From: Pannonibacter sp. XCT-53
GTDB lineage: Bacteria > Pseudomonadota > Alphaproteobacteria > Rhizobiales > Stappiaceae
Assembly: GCF_009915765.1 (NCBI RefSeq)
Contig: NZ_JAABLQ010000001.1
Location: forward strand, 248,001-312,000
DNA: 64,000 nucleotides
Direction: 5' to 3'
The notes beneath the pieces were generated by a model. It made no database searches and was not told the DNA's origin. It saw nothing but the letters and a program-made list of their open reading frames with translations. Every line of letters begins with the position of its first letter. Position 1 is the stretch's first letter. Shown piece by piece: positions 17,646 through 27,129 of the stretch. Made by a program: the position numbers and the translations under genes.

Positions 17646-18338
17646 TCAGCCCTTCAGGCGGCGGTCGGTGTTCTCGGTGTAGGCCGGATCGACCTTGCGG
17701 GCGAAGGCGGTGCGCCAGCTCTCGGCCAGCACCGGCAGTCCGGCCAGTTCGGCCGCCACGGCCGGATCCAGCCGCGGGTCGAACCGGGCGGCGATCAGGC
17801 GGGCCAGCGGCCAGTCGCCATGCGGGCGGTCGATCAGGCGGATGCGACCGCCGGCGGCGACGCTGCCTTCCGCCAGCACCCGGTAGTACCAGCCGGTGCG
17901 GCCGGTCTTCTGGAACGAGGGGGCCATGGCGGGCTGGCCGGTGTGCAGGTTCAGTTTCCAGCAGGGCTGGCGGCCCTGGCAGATCTGCACCGTGGCGCCG
18001 TCCAGCTCCAGCACGTCGCCGAGGCAGAGCGTCGTCTCGGTCAGGCCGAGGCTTGCGATGTTCTCGCCGAAGCAGCCCGGCCGGAAGAACTCCGCGCTGT
18101 CGGGGAACGTGCTCGCCCAGGCGGACATATGGTCGGCGGCGTAGTGGTGCAGCGCCTTCTCCGGTCCGCCATGCACCGCCCGGTCCGCCTGCTCGTCGCC
18201 GGCCAGTCCCGTCGCCGACAGCCACAGCGGTCCGGTGGCGGCCTCCTTGGCGATGGCGCTTGGGGCCTTGCCCTCCCAGCGGTCGCGTGCCTTGCCGGTG
18301 AAGACGGCGAGAATGGTGGCTTCTAGGGTCTGGGTCAT
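17646..18338 (-). CDS. MOSC domain protein (YiiM-like)
   Basis: A 230-residue protein made almost wholly of a MOSC domain, as in molybdenum-cofactor sulfurase C-termini. Features are GDEQADRAVHGGPEKALHHY near residue 47, PGCFGENIASLGL near 85, and the conserved cysteine in ICQGRQPCWKLN near 120. Length and the extra C-terminal helical region match E. coli YiiM, which with Moco detoxifies N-hydroxylated bases. The MTQTL start is preferred because upstream residues are unrelated. It lies 403 bp downstream of prs on the same strand, beyond a terminator. Confidence 0.85.
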   Translation of the reverse strand: MTQTLEATILAVFTGKARDRWEGKAPSAIAKEAATGPLWLSATGLAGDEQADRAVHGGPEKALHHYAADHMSAWASTFPDSAEFFRPGCFGENIASLGLTETTLCLGDVLELDGATVQICQGRQPCWKLNLHTGQPAMAPSFQKTGRTGWYYRVLAEGSVAAGGRIRLIDRPHGDWPLARLIAARFDPRLDPAVAAELAGLPVLAESWRTAFARKVDPAYTENTDRRLKG

Positions 18339-18418
18339 CGGGATCTCCGTCCACTGGCAGGCCAGAGCAGGTTTAGGGGCAGCGGCAGGGCCGCGACACC
18401 GCGCCGATTGTCGCAAAC

Positions 18419-18443
18419 ACAAAAGGCGCCCACCGGGCGCCCC
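18419..18443 (-). terminator. Distal copy of the prs terminator, with T-tract
   Basis: GGCGCCC (18425-18431) and GGGCGCC (18435-18441) form a 7-bp stem with a 3-nt loop. On the minus strand the stem is followed by TTTTGTG. An identical stem occurs at 18698-18714 next to prs, but there the T-tract is interrupted, so this distal copy is the one that should terminate efficiently. Confidence 0.8.
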
Positions 18444-18716
18444 AGACTGCTGACAAACTTCGGAGTTTCGTCAGTTTGCCGTCATTCCGGACAAGGTGAG
18501 CGTCCAGCGAACCGCAGATCCGGAATCCAGCGTGTCTGTGCGAGCGCATGCGAGCGCAAAACCAAGTCAACTCGATACGACTTGCGACCGACAGGTGTGT
18601 CGCGCTTCGCGCGGCTGATATCTGGATCCCGGCTCGGCGCTTCGCTGACGCTCAGCTGGGCCGGGATGACTGTGAGTAGGTTTGTCAGCAGTCTGAAGGC
18701 GCCCACCGGGCGCCCC
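18423..18716. mobile_element. Palindromic MITE-like element flanked by 21-bp direct repeats
   Basis: Identical 21-bp sequences at 18423-18443 and 18696-18716 flank about 252 bp. Just inside are perfect 16-bp inverted repeats CAGACTGCTGACAAAC (18443-18458) and its complement (18680-18695). Further in, imperfect inverted arms of roughly 50 bp (from about 18480 and ending about 18670) contain GTCATTCCGG / CCGGGATGAC and ATCCAG / CTGGAT pairs. No coding sequence is inside. The layout matches a non-autonomous palindromic insertion with target duplication, placed inside the prs terminator. No transposase is present in the window. Confidence 0.7.
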
Positions 18717-18741
18717 TTGCCGAAAACCGGAGCTGTCCGGA

Positions 18742-19674
<933 letters not shown>

Positions 19675-19958
19675 GGGCCGCCAGTCCTCTAGATGCGACG
19701 TTGCGAGGCCCGTCCGCGATCCGGCGTCCTCGTCCTCTGTCGTCGATGGTCCGCGTCGAAGTCGCATGCCCGTGGAGGGCATGCCAGCCTGGCACCGCAA
19801 CCGGCAGCCGGCGGCGGCGTTGTAACAACGTCCCGTTCCGCCGACAACCGTGCAGGTGCACAAGACCCTCGTTTTTTTGCGCCTGCCTGCTGCTATGGCT
19901 AACCGAACCGGCTAAGCAACGGGCCCGCGGCCTGATCCGGGGGCCATGCGGCGCCGGT

Positions 19959-20534
19959 TCAGCCGGCGCGCGGGCGCGGGGCCTGCCCGGTGGCGGCCGC
20001 GCCGGCCGGGGCCGGCCGGCTCAGCAGCCAGGCCTTCAGCTGCATGACCGAGGTCGCGGCGATGCGCTTCAGCGTGTCGGCGTCGGCGCTGCGCCACGGG
20101 TCGCCGCTGACGCCCTGCGTCAGTTCGCTGCCCGACAGGCGCGTCACGCGCAGGCCATGGGCGTCGAACACGTCGAAGACGTAGAACACGGCCGAGGAGG
20201 CCGGAGAGCCGGAGGCCGACAGGTATCCCTTGACGCGGAAGGTCGCCCTGAGGTCGGCGCGGCGCACGAGGGTCAGGCCCTCGTCGCGGGCGCGGGTGCC
20301 GATCTGGCGCGACAGGTCGTCGGCGACGTTGCCGGGTGCGCCGATGAAGGGCTCGAAGGCGAAGGTGGCCTGTTCCACCGGCACATAGGGAGCCGGCGTG
20401 GTCGGGGCGGCCGTCGAGGGGGCAGGGGGCGTCACCGGGCGCGGCGGCTCGGGCGTCGGGCCGCAGGCTGCGACGGCAAGGAGAAGGGCGGCGGCAGCAA
20501 AGCGCTTCGCGGCAGCGGGCAAGGTCGTCGTCAT
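19959..20534 (-). CDS. Putative lipoprotein of unknown function
   Basis: A 191-residue protein with a lipoprotein signal: basic start, hydrophobic core and lipobox LAVAAC with the modified cysteine at residue 24. A Pro/Thr linker (PPRPVTPPAPSTAAPTTPAP) follows, then a globular part of about 115 residues with a BON/LPS-assembly-like alternation (VADDLSRQIGTRARDEGLTLVRRADLRATFRVKGYLS). It is probably anchored to a periplasm-facing membrane leaflet. Family not identified. It is last in a minus-strand series running lgt, methyltransferase, pgeF, M24 protein, lipoprotein; Lgt itself would attach its lipid. Confidence 0.8.
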   Translation of the reverse strand: MTTTLPAAAKRFAAAALLLAVAACGPTPEPPRPVTPPAPSTAAPTTPAPYVPVEQATFAFEPFIGAPGNVADDLSRQIGTRARDEGLTLVRRADLRATFRVKGYLSASGSPASSAVFYVFDVFDAHGLRVTRLSGSELTQGVSGDPWRSADADTLKRIAATSVMQLKAWLLSRPAPAGAAATGQAPRPRAG

Positions 20535-20617
20535 CTTTTCTCGTGGGTCGCGAGTTGCGGTCCGGTCAGTCCTCAAGCGGCACGCCTTGCGGCGCAAACA
20601 CCCTGTTTCAGCTTGGT

Positions 20618-21775
20618 TTAGCCTGCCTTGACGGCAAGGTCGAGAGGCAGTGCCGACAAGGGCACAGGTCCGCTCTCGGTGGTCAGATAGGTGCGGCCGA
20701 GGGTCATGGCCGTCTCGTTGGCCGAATCGGCGAGGATCATGTGCAGGAAGATGACCATGTTCGGCTCCACCCCCGCCTCGTTGCCGCGATAGGCCATCGG
20801 CCAGTCCATCCAGCTCGGCGTGAAGCGGGCGCCCAGCGAATAGCCGCAGGCGTTGAGCCGGTGGGGCATGAGGTCCCGTGCGTCCATCGCCTCGGCGTGG
20901 GCGTCGAAGATGTCGCCGAAGGTGCTGCCGGGCACCAGCTTCGTCTCCACCGCGGACAGGGCTGCCAGGCAGGCCTCGTGCATGTAGACATGCCGGGGTG
21001 TCGGTTCGCCGACGATCACCGTGCGCATCAGGGCGGCATGGTAGTGGCGATAGGCGCCCGCGAATTCCAGCGTGATCTGGTCGCGCTCGGACAGGTGCCG
21101 CCGCCCGGCCTTGTAGCGGCACAGCAGCGCGTCGCGGCCCGAGCCGATGATGAACTCGTTGCCCGGATAGTCGCCGCCGCCTTCCAGGATCGTGCCCTGC
21201 AGCACGGCCAGGATGCGGCCCTCGTCGGCCCCCGGGCGGATCTCCTCCAGCGCCGCCAGATAGGCCGCATCGGCGAGCCGCGCGGCCTCGCGGACATAGT
21301 CCAGCTCGGCCGGGCTCTTCACGGCGCGCAGGCGCGGGATCACGGTCGAGGCGTCGCGCAGCTCGGCAAAGCTGCGCAGCGTCTCGTCCAGCTCGCGGCC
21401 GATCTTGCCGGTCATGCCATGGGTGTCATACTCGACGCCAAGCCTGGCACCGAGCAGGTCCAGCTCGAACAGCAGCTCCTTCAGCTGTGCCACCGGGCTT
21501 GCCCCGCCCCGGTCCACCCAGATCCGCACGTCGGCGATGTTGGAGGTGTGCCGCGCCTGCCGCTGGTCAGCGGAGCGGGTCAGCAGCACCTGCCGCCCGT
21601 CCGCCGTCACCACCAGGCACTGGAAGAAGCAGAAGCCGAACGTGTCGTAGCCGGTCAGCCAGTACATGCTCTCCTGCGCGAAGAGCAGCATGGCATCAAG
21701 TTTCTCCTCGCCCATCCGTCCCTGCAGCCGGGCGCGGCGGGCCGCGAACTCGTCATCCGAAAAATGCAGCGCCAT
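20618..21775 (-). CDS. M24-family (creatinase/aminopeptidase fold) protein with degenerate metal site
   Basis: A 385-residue two-domain protein of the M24 'pita-bread' family: an N-terminal creatinase domain (1-150) and a C-terminal catalytic fold. Canonical metalloenzymes of this fold use Asp, Asp, His, Glu, Glu. Here the first Asp position is Glu (ITLEFAG, E237) and the second Asp position, three residues before R251-T252, is Ala (YHAALMRT). The usual fGHGiG stretch is CGYSLG and the EPG-type Glu is replaced (VIFLHMI). Like creatinase, it may hydrolyse a small C-N bond without metals; peptidase activity is doubtful. It starts 3 nt after pgeF and is probably co-transcribed. Confidence 0.8.
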   Translation of the reverse strand: MALHFSDDEFAARRARLQGRMGEEKLDAMLLFAQESMYWLTGYDTFGFCFFQCLVVTADGRQVLLTRSADQRQARHTSNIADVRIWVDRGGASPVAQLKELLFELDLLGARLGVEYDTHGMTGKIGRELDETLRSFAELRDASTVIPRLRAVKSPAELDYVREAARLADAAYLAALEEIRPGADEGRILAVLQGTILEGGGDYPGNEFIIGSGRDALLCRYKAGRRHLSERDQITLEFAGAYRHYHAALMRTVIVGEPTPRHVYMHEACLAALSAVETKLVPGSTFGDIFDAHAEAMDARDLMPHRLNACGYSLGARFTPSWMDWPMAYRGNEAGVEPNMVIFLHMILADSANETAMTLGRTYLTTESGPVPLSALPLDLAVKAG

Positions 21776-21778
21776 GCG

Positions 21779-22549
21779 TCATGCTCCCTCAATGACGATG
21801 GCCGACATCAGCCGGCCGTAGTCCGGTTCCTTGCGATGGGTGGTCCGGCGATACGAAAAGAACCGCTCCTCGTCGGCATAGGTGCAGAGGCCGAGGCTTT
21901 CCGCAGCCCCGACGCCGGCCGCCGTCAGCCGGGCGAGGATGAAGGCCGGCAGGTCGAACATGAAATGCCCAGGCTTCTGCGACGGGCTGAAGAAGGCCCC
22001 GCTGCCTTCGGCCTCCTCCAGGAACCGGGCCTGAAACTCCGGGCCGACTTCATAGGCGGCGCGCGAGATCGTCGGCCCCAGAACGGCCCGGATCCGGCCG
22101 CGCTCGGCCCCCAGCGCTTCCATCGCTGCAATCGTGTTGTCGAGCACCCCGGTCAGCGCCCCGCGCCAGCCGGCATGGGCTGCGCCGATCACCCGCGCTT
22201 GCAGGTCGGCAAACAGCACCGGTCCGCAGTCTGCCGTCGAGATGCCGAGCGCCAGTCCGGGCGTCGCGGTCACCAGCGCATCGGCCCGCCGGTCGGCATC
22301 CGCCGCAAACGGGGCCTCGACGGTGATCACGTCGGGGGAGTGGACCTGATAGGGCGACACCAGCCGCTCCGGCGCAACCGCCAGCTTCCCGGCAATCCGC
22401 GCCCGGTTTTCCAGCACATGGGCCCGGTCGTCGTCGGAGCCCAGACCGATGTTCAGGCTCTCGTAGATCCCCCCGGACACGCCGCCCTGCCGGGTGAAGA
22501 ACCCGTGCCGCAGGACCCCGGGCTGGTCGAGAAGGTCAGACGTGATCAT
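21779..22549 (-). CDS. pgeF: Peptidoglycan editing factor / multicopper polyphenol oxidase (YfiH family)
   Basis: A 256-residue YfiH/PgeF protein. The family signature is visible: RHGFFTRQGGVSGG near residue 13, the QVHSPDV motif near 67, the cysteine-bearing STADCGPVL near 104 and the GAAHAGWRGAL stretch near 121, which together bind a metal in the active site. PgeF removes wrongly incorporated amino acids from UDP-muramyl peptides; related proteins show laccase or purine nucleoside phosphorylase activity. The start MITSDLL is chosen by family alignment. It lies between the NDUFAF7-type methyltransferase and the M24 protein. Confidence 0.92.
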   Translation of the reverse strand: MITSDLLDQPGVLRHGFFTRQGGVSGGIYESLNIGLGSDDDRAHVLENRARIAGKLAVAPERLVSPYQVHSPDVITVEAPFAADADRRADALVTATPGLALGISTADCGPVLFADLQARVIGAAHAGWRGALTGVLDNTIAAMEALGAERGRIRAVLGPTISRAAYEVGPEFQARFLEEAEGSGAFFSPSQKPGHFMFDLPAFILARLTAAGVGAAESLGLCTYADEERFFSYRRTTHRKEPDYGRLMSAIVIEGA

Positions 22550-22810
22550 GCGCTCTCTCCGCTGGTCGCTCCCGGCGCGCCGATCCTGCGGCGCTTGTCC
22601 GGGCCTGTCAAATCTCTGAAGCCGGCAGTCCGCTTCAACCTGATCCTGTAAGTCCGGGCGTCCGGGATTTGTTCCCGTGGCACGGCCAGGAAAGGGTTCG
22701 GGGGTGGGGGGAGCTGAGCCACCCCCCGCCAAAGCCGAAGACGTTGTCTCCTTTCACCCTGCAAGGACCATCAACCGCCAGCGTCCGTGGCAGCCCCGCC
22801 TTGATCCCCC

Positions 22811-23947
22811 TCATTTCCCCCGCCGCTCGAAGCCCGGCGGAACCAGACCCGGCGCTGCAAGGGCAAGCACCTTGAACAGCTCGCCCATCTGGTCCGGCGC
22901 GGCCAGCCGCTCGACCTCGCCGCGCAGCCTTTCCTGCGTGGCGGCGTCCTTGCCCGCGCCCAGCTGCCCGGCCCGCTCCAGCAGGCCGAGCCGCAGCAGG
23001 AATTCGCCTTGCGTCAGCGGCGCCAGGGCCTCCGCCCCGGCGTGTGTCGCCGCCCGCGCCAGGGCCTCGAAATCCACATGCGCCGTCAGGTCTGCCTTGC
23101 CCGGTTCGGCCAGCGGATCGGCAAAGGCATGGCGCGAAAGCGCCTGCAGCGTGTCGCCCGGCGCGGAGCGCAGGTGCCCGTAGTCGATCAGCAGGGCCGC
23201 GCCGCCGTCGCTGACCAGGCGGCCGGCCAGTTCCTGGGCGACGGCGAGGCTCGCCGGCGACACTTCGAGGATGGCCCCGGGCGCTGCGTCCCTGGCGCCG
23301 GTCGGGACGACGTCCTCCGCCAGCGCCGCCCCGCCAACGCCAAAGGTCAGGGCACCGGTCGCATCCAGCCCGACCACGCGCTCGCGCCAGCCTGCCGGGG
23401 TCTTCTGGTACTGCCGGATCGGCAAGGCGTCGAAGAACTCGTTGGCGATCAGGATCGTCGGTCCTGCCGGAACCTCGGCGAGGCGGTCGTGCCAGGTAAC
23501 GGCAGCCATGCCGGAACCTGTCAGGGTACCGCTCAGGGGCGCGATCAGGGGGGCGAGCGTGTCGGCCTGCCTTGCGCGCAGTCGCGGGCTCACCTCGACG
23601 AGGTGGACGCGCACGGCCGCCAGAAACGCCGGGCGCAGCCTCGCGGTCCGCAGCAGGTCCGCCATCAGCGTGCCGCGTCCGGGCCCCAGCTCGACGAGAT
23701 GCACCGGATCGGGCGTGCCCATGGCGATCCAGGTCGCCAGCACCCAGCCGCCGATCAGCTCGCCGAACATCTGGCTCACCTCGGGCGCCGTGATGAAGTC
23801 GCCGTCGCGGCCGAAGGGCTCCGGGCTGGTCGTGTAATAGCCGTCCTGCGGGTCTGCGAGACAGGCGGTCATGTAGTCGGCGACACTCATCGGCCCGGTC
23901 AGCCGGATCCGGTCTTCAAGCCGCGCCTTCAGCCGGTTTTCGCTCAT
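22811..23947 (-). CDS. NDUFAF7/MidA-type SAM-dependent methyltransferase
   Basis: A 378-residue class I methyltransferase of the DUF185/MidA family. In mitochondria NDUFAF7 dimethylates an arginine of complex I subunit NDUFS2. Seen are [24 protein letters not shown] split around residue 45, the SAM-binding [15 protein letters not shown] near 87, ANEFFDALP near 168, and a C-terminal helical region. The start overlaps the lgt stop by 4 nt, so it is coupled to lgt. The bacterial role is presumed similar (complex I assembly), as this gene set is common in alphaproteobacteria; the nuo operon itself is not in view. Confidence 0.9.
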   Translation of the reverse strand: MSENRLKARLEDRIRLTGPMSVADYMTACLADPQDGYYTTSPEPFGRDGDFITAPEVSQMFGELIGGWVLATWIAMGTPDPVHLVELGPGRGTLMADLLRTARLRPAFLAAVRVHLVEVSPRLRARQADTLAPLIAPLSGTLTGSGMAAVTWHDRLAEVPAGPTILIANEFFDALPIRQYQKTPAGWRERVVGLDATGALTFGVGGAALAEDVVPTGARDAAPGAILEVSPASLAVAQELAGRLVSDGGAALLIDYGHLRSAPGDTLQALSRHAFADPLAEPGKADLTAHVDFEALARAATHAGAEALAPLTQGEFLLRLGLLERAGQLGAGKDAATQERLRGEVERLAAPDQMGELFKVLALAAPGLVPPGFERRGK

Positions 23948-24768
23948 GCGGCGGGTGCCCGGCGGGCCGACCACACCATCAGGGCCACGCCGGCCAGGAT
24001 CATCGGCACCGACAGAAGCATGCCCATGGTCAGGCTGCCGGCGAGGAAGCCGATGTGGGCGTCGGGCTCGCGGAAAAGCTCGGCAATCGAGCGCCCGACG
24101 CCGTAGCCGGCGGCAAAGGCACCGGCGAGGAAGCCCGGCTTCTGCAGGAGATGCGAGCGGTGCGACAGGAGCCGCAGGACCAGAAACAGCACGATCCCCT
24201 CCAGCGCCGCCTCGTAGAGCTGGCTCGGATGGCGCGGGAACGGGCCGCCGTTCGGAAAGACGACGGCCCAGGGGGCATCGCTCAGGCGTCCCCACAGCTC
24301 GCTGTTGATGAAGTTGGCGATCCGGCCGAAGAAAAGGCCGATGGGCGCGGCGATGCCGGCCAGGTCGAACAGGGTCCAGACAGTGAGGCCGCGTGCCCTT
24401 GCGTAGAGCACCATGGCCAGGACCGTGCCGGCAAAGCCGCCGTGAAAGGACATGCCGCCGGTCCAGATCGCGAAGATCTCGAGCGGGTTCTGGAGATAAT
24501 AGGCCGGATTGTAGAACAGGACATAGCCGAGACGCCCGCCGGCGACGATGCCGAGCGTTGCCCAGACGACGAAATCGTCGATGTCGAGCGGCGTCGGCCG
24601 GGGCGTGCCGCCCCACAGGGCGTCCTTGCGCACCACCTGCACCATGTAGCGCCAGGCAAGCAGGATGCCGGCGATATAGGCCAGCGCATACCAGCGGATG
24701 GCGATGGGGCCGACTTCGATCAGCACCGGATCAATGGCCGGGAAGGGCAGGGCGAGCAGGGGGGTCAT
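23944..24768 (-). CDS. lgt: Phosphatidylglycerol--prolipoprotein diacylglyceryl transferase
   Basis: A 274-residue inner-membrane enzyme that transfers diacylglycerol to the lipobox cysteine of prolipoproteins, the first step of lipoprotein maturation. The essential HGGFAG motif follows GGMSFH near residue 108, and the signature [14 protein letters not shown] lies near 148. Seven hydrophobic segments fit the known topology. The ATG at 24768 gives the family N-terminus. It is divergent from ubiK, a standard arrangement in Hyphomicrobiales. A substrate lipoprotein is encoded at the end of the same gene series. Confidence 0.95.
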   Translation of the reverse strand: MTPLLALPFPAIDPVLIEVGPIAIRWYALAYIAGILLAWRYMVQVVRKDALWGGTPRPTPLDIDDFVVWATLGIVAGGRLGYVLFYNPAYYLQNPLEIFAIWTGGMSFHGGFAGTVLAMVLYARARGLTVWTLFDLAGIAAPIGLFFGRIANFINSELWGRLSDAPWAVVFPNGGPFPRHPSQLYEAALEGIVLFLVLRLLSHRSHLLQKPGFLAGAFAAGYGVGRSIAELFREPDAHIGFLAGSLTMGMLLSVPMILAGVALMVWSARRAPAA

Positions 24769-24947
24769 CGGTCATCCTCACGGGTCCGGGCTGCCTTTTG
24801 TGCCGGGGCGCGGCCGTGTGAGACCTTGCGCATTCGCCGGCGGGCGTCAAGTCGCGGCGCGCTCACCTTGAAGTTGGCGCAAAAGGTCAATAGGTGTGTG
24901 CAAGCGGGCCGCGCCTCCCTTGCGGCTCCAGCCGACAGGAGCGTGTC

Positions 24948-25241
24948 ATGAACCAGGGCCCGAACAGGTTTCTCGACGAATTCGCAAAGCTGATGACCGA
25001 TGCCGCCGGCGTCGCGCAGGGGGCCCGCCGCGAGGTGGAGACGGCCTTCCGTGCCCAGGCCGAACGCTTCCTGTCCGACATGGACATCGTCAAGCGCGAG
25101 GACTTCGACGTCGCCCGCGACATGGCCGTGCGCGCCCTGGACCGGGTCGAGGCGCTCGAAGCCCGCGTCGCCGAGCTGGAAGCCCGTCTCGCCGAGACGG
25201 CGGCCAAGCCGGCGCGCAAGACCAGGACGGCCGACGAGTAA
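24948..25241 (+). CDS. ubiK: Ubiquinone biosynthesis accessory factor UbiK (BMFP family)
   Basis: A 97-residue helical protein of the BMFP/YqiC family. It starts MNQGPNRFLDEFAKLMTDAAG, continues with an amphipathic helix, and ends in a coiled coil RVEALEARVAELEARLAE followed by a basic tail KPARKTRTADE. In gamma-proteobacteria UbiK supports ubiquinone assembly; in Brucella-like relatives the same family promotes membrane fusion. An ACAGGAG ribosome binding site precedes the ATG at 24948. It is divergent from lgt. Confidence 0.85.
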   Translation: MNQGPNRFLDEFAKLMTDAAGVAQGARREVETAFRAQAERFLSDMDIVKREDFDVARDMAVRALDRVEALEARVAELEARLAETAAKPARKTRTADE

Positions 25242-25612
25242 GCCGGCCGGCGCGCGGGCTGGCCGGGGTTTGCGCCTGTCCGTTGCGGGCATCCGGTCGG
25301 CAGTGCCGCGAGGTCGCGGACGGCAGGGACCCTGTGCTAGGGTTGGTGCCGAGGGGGCGGTTGTCCGGTCTCCCGGTCCTCGTCCTGCCCCGACGGGCTG
25401 CAAGGCTCGTCCACAAGAATTGATCGGAACGGTCCGGCGCTTTTGTACTGCAATTGCGAAGGAACCTTATATTCTGATTCAACACAGGGATTCGTCCACG
25501 CGCCGGTTAAGGGCCGAAGATGCCGCTCTGGTGCCCTGCGTTTCATGGGACTGACCTGCTGGTCCGGTGGCGTCCTGCCCCGGCTCGGCGGCCCGCAACG
25601 GAGAGGATCGCC
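25242..25612. other. Intergenic region upstream of the YbjN gene, 371 bp
   Basis: No gene is seen. The first part has G/C-rich inverted stretches just after the ubiK stop (GCCGGCCGGCGCG near 25243) that may weakly terminate. A more AT-rich stretch around 25440-25490 (TTTTGTACTGCAATTGCGAAGG onward) is the likely promoter zone for the YbjN-proC pair. Confidence 0.4.
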
Positions 25613-26113
25613 ATGAGCCTCATCGAGTTCGAATACGAGCGTCCCGCCAATCCCGTCGACACCATCGAACATGTTGCCGCGCTGAACGACTGGGCCTTCG
25701 AGCGGTCCGGCGAGGACGAGATCTCCATCTCCATCGGAGGCACCTGGTGCGACTACCACGTCTCCTTCACCTGGATGGAGGAGCTGGAGGCGCTGCATCT
25801 GGCCTGTGCCTTCGACCTGAAGGTGACGGAGCCGCGCAAGACCGAGATCGTCCGCCTGCTGGCGCTGATCAACGAGCAGATGTGGCTCGGTCACTTCGAC
25901 CTGTGGAGCCGGGAGTCCATGGTCATGTACCGCCAGTCGCTGCTGCTGGCCGGCGGGGCGGAGGCCACCAGCGCGCAGATCGAGGCGATGCTCGCCAATG
26001 CGCTGGAGTCCTGCGAACGCTATTATCAGTCCTTCCAGTTCGTTCTCTGGGCTGGCAAGAGCGCATCCGAGGCGGTGGCGACCGCCCTTTTTGACACAGC
26101 GGGAGAAGCATGA
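25613..26113 (+). CDS. YbjN domain-containing protein
   Basis: A 166-residue cytosolic protein of the YbjN family, related in fold to type III secretion chaperones. Recognisable parts are the N-terminal VDTIEHVAALNDWAFERS, the strand SISIGGTWCDYHVSFTWM, and the ALINEQMWLGHFDLW segment near residue 90. In enterobacteria YbjN affects stress and motility; the biochemical role is unknown. A GGAGAGGATC ribosome binding site supports the ATG at 25613. It overlaps proC by 4 nt, an arrangement that recurs in alphaproteobacteria. Confidence 0.85.
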   Translation: MSLIEFEYERPANPVDTIEHVAALNDWAFERSGEDEISISIGGTWCDYHVSFTWMEELEALHLACAFDLKVTEPRKTEIVRLLALINEQMWLGHFDLWSRESMVMYRQSLLLAGGAEATSAQIEAMLANALESCERYYQSFQFVLWAGKSASEAVATALFDTAGEA

Positions 26114-26928
26114 GGTTTTCCAGGGAGCGCCCCTTCGTCATCGTCGGGGCCGGCAAGATGGGCGGAGCCATGCTCGCGGGCTGGCTCTCCCGGGGCATCG
26201 ACGCGGCCAGCCTGCTGGTCGTCGACCCCAATCCGTCCGATGACCTGAAGGCGTTCCTGGCGCAGCACGGCATTGTCCATGCGCCGGTCGTCCCCGCCGG
26301 AACGCGGGCTGCTCTCGTTCTCATCGCCGTCAAGCCGCAGATCATGGGATCGGTGCTGCCGGGGCTTGCTCCGGCCGTTGCCCCGGACACCCTCGTTCTC
26401 TCCGTCGCCGCCGGCACGCCGGTCCGCGCCTTCGAGGCTGCCTTCGGGCCGGTGCCGATCATCCGCGCGATGCCCAACACCCCGGCGATGGTCGGCCGGG
26501 GCGTGACTGCCCTGTTCCCGACGCCGGCCGTCTCCGACCCCGACCGCGCCATGGTGGCCGAGCTGCTCTCGGCCGTGGGCAGCGTCGAGTGGCTGACCTC
26601 GGAGGACCAGATCGATCTGGTCACCGCCGTCTCCGGCTCCGGCCCGGCCTATGTCTTCCTGATGGCCGAGTGTCTGGCCGAGGCTGGCCGCAAGGCAGGT
26701 CTGCCGGCGGACCTGGCCGCCCGTCTCGCCGAGGCGACCGTCTCGGGCGCGGGGGAGCTGCTGTTCCGCTCGGATGACACCCCGGCGGTGCTGCGGCAGA
26801 ACGTCACCTCCCCGAACGGGACGACGGCCGCGGCCCTCTCGGTGCTGATGGCGCCGGACGGGCTGCAGCCGCTGATGGATGCGGCCGTTTCGGCTGCGGC
26901 GCAGCGGGCGCGCGAGCTGGCGGGCTGA
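26110..26928 (+). CDS. proC: Pyrroline-5-carboxylate reductase
   Basis: A 272-residue enzyme that reduces pyrroline-5-carboxylate to proline with NAD(P)H, the last step of proline synthesis. The Rossmann nucleotide motif is FVIVGAGKMGGAML at residues 11-24; the P5CR signature region is GSGPAYVFLMAE near 176 and the C-terminal VTSPNGTTAAAL near 233. Length is normal. It is translationally coupled to the YbjN gene through an ATGA overlap. Confidence 0.95.
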   Translation: MRFSRERPFVIVGAGKMGGAMLAGWLSRGIDAASLLVVDPNPSDDLKAFLAQHGIVHAPVVPAGTRAALVLIAVKPQIMGSVLPGLAPAVAPDTLVLSVAAGTPVRAFEAAFGPVPIIRAMPNTPAMVGRGVTALFPTPAVSDPDRAMVAELLSAVGSVEWLTSEDQIDLVTAVSGSGPAYVFLMAECLAEAGRKAGLPADLAARLAEATVSGAGELLFRSDDTPAVLRQNVTSPNGTTAAALSVLMAPDGLQPLMDAAVSAAAQRARELAG

Positions 26929-27129
26929 ATTCTCCCGTTTTGTCGGTCTTTGACCTGAAAGTGTCGGGGCGGGGCCTGCGTTTGTCGAGGCCCCGTCGAC
27001 GGCTCTGCGTGGCCCGGTCCGTGCCGGGCTTGGCACCCGTCCCGGGGGGGGCCCTCTTTGCCTTTTGGCGGTCGCCCCCCTACATTCACCGGCAGACAGT
27101 CCTGTTGGTTCCGGTCGGGAGACGCGCCG

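Noticed and set aside
20543..22651. A 702-codon plus-strand open frame opposite the M24 and pgeF genes
   Set aside because: The sequence is an antisense shadow of two well-conserved minus-strand proteins and shows no domain.
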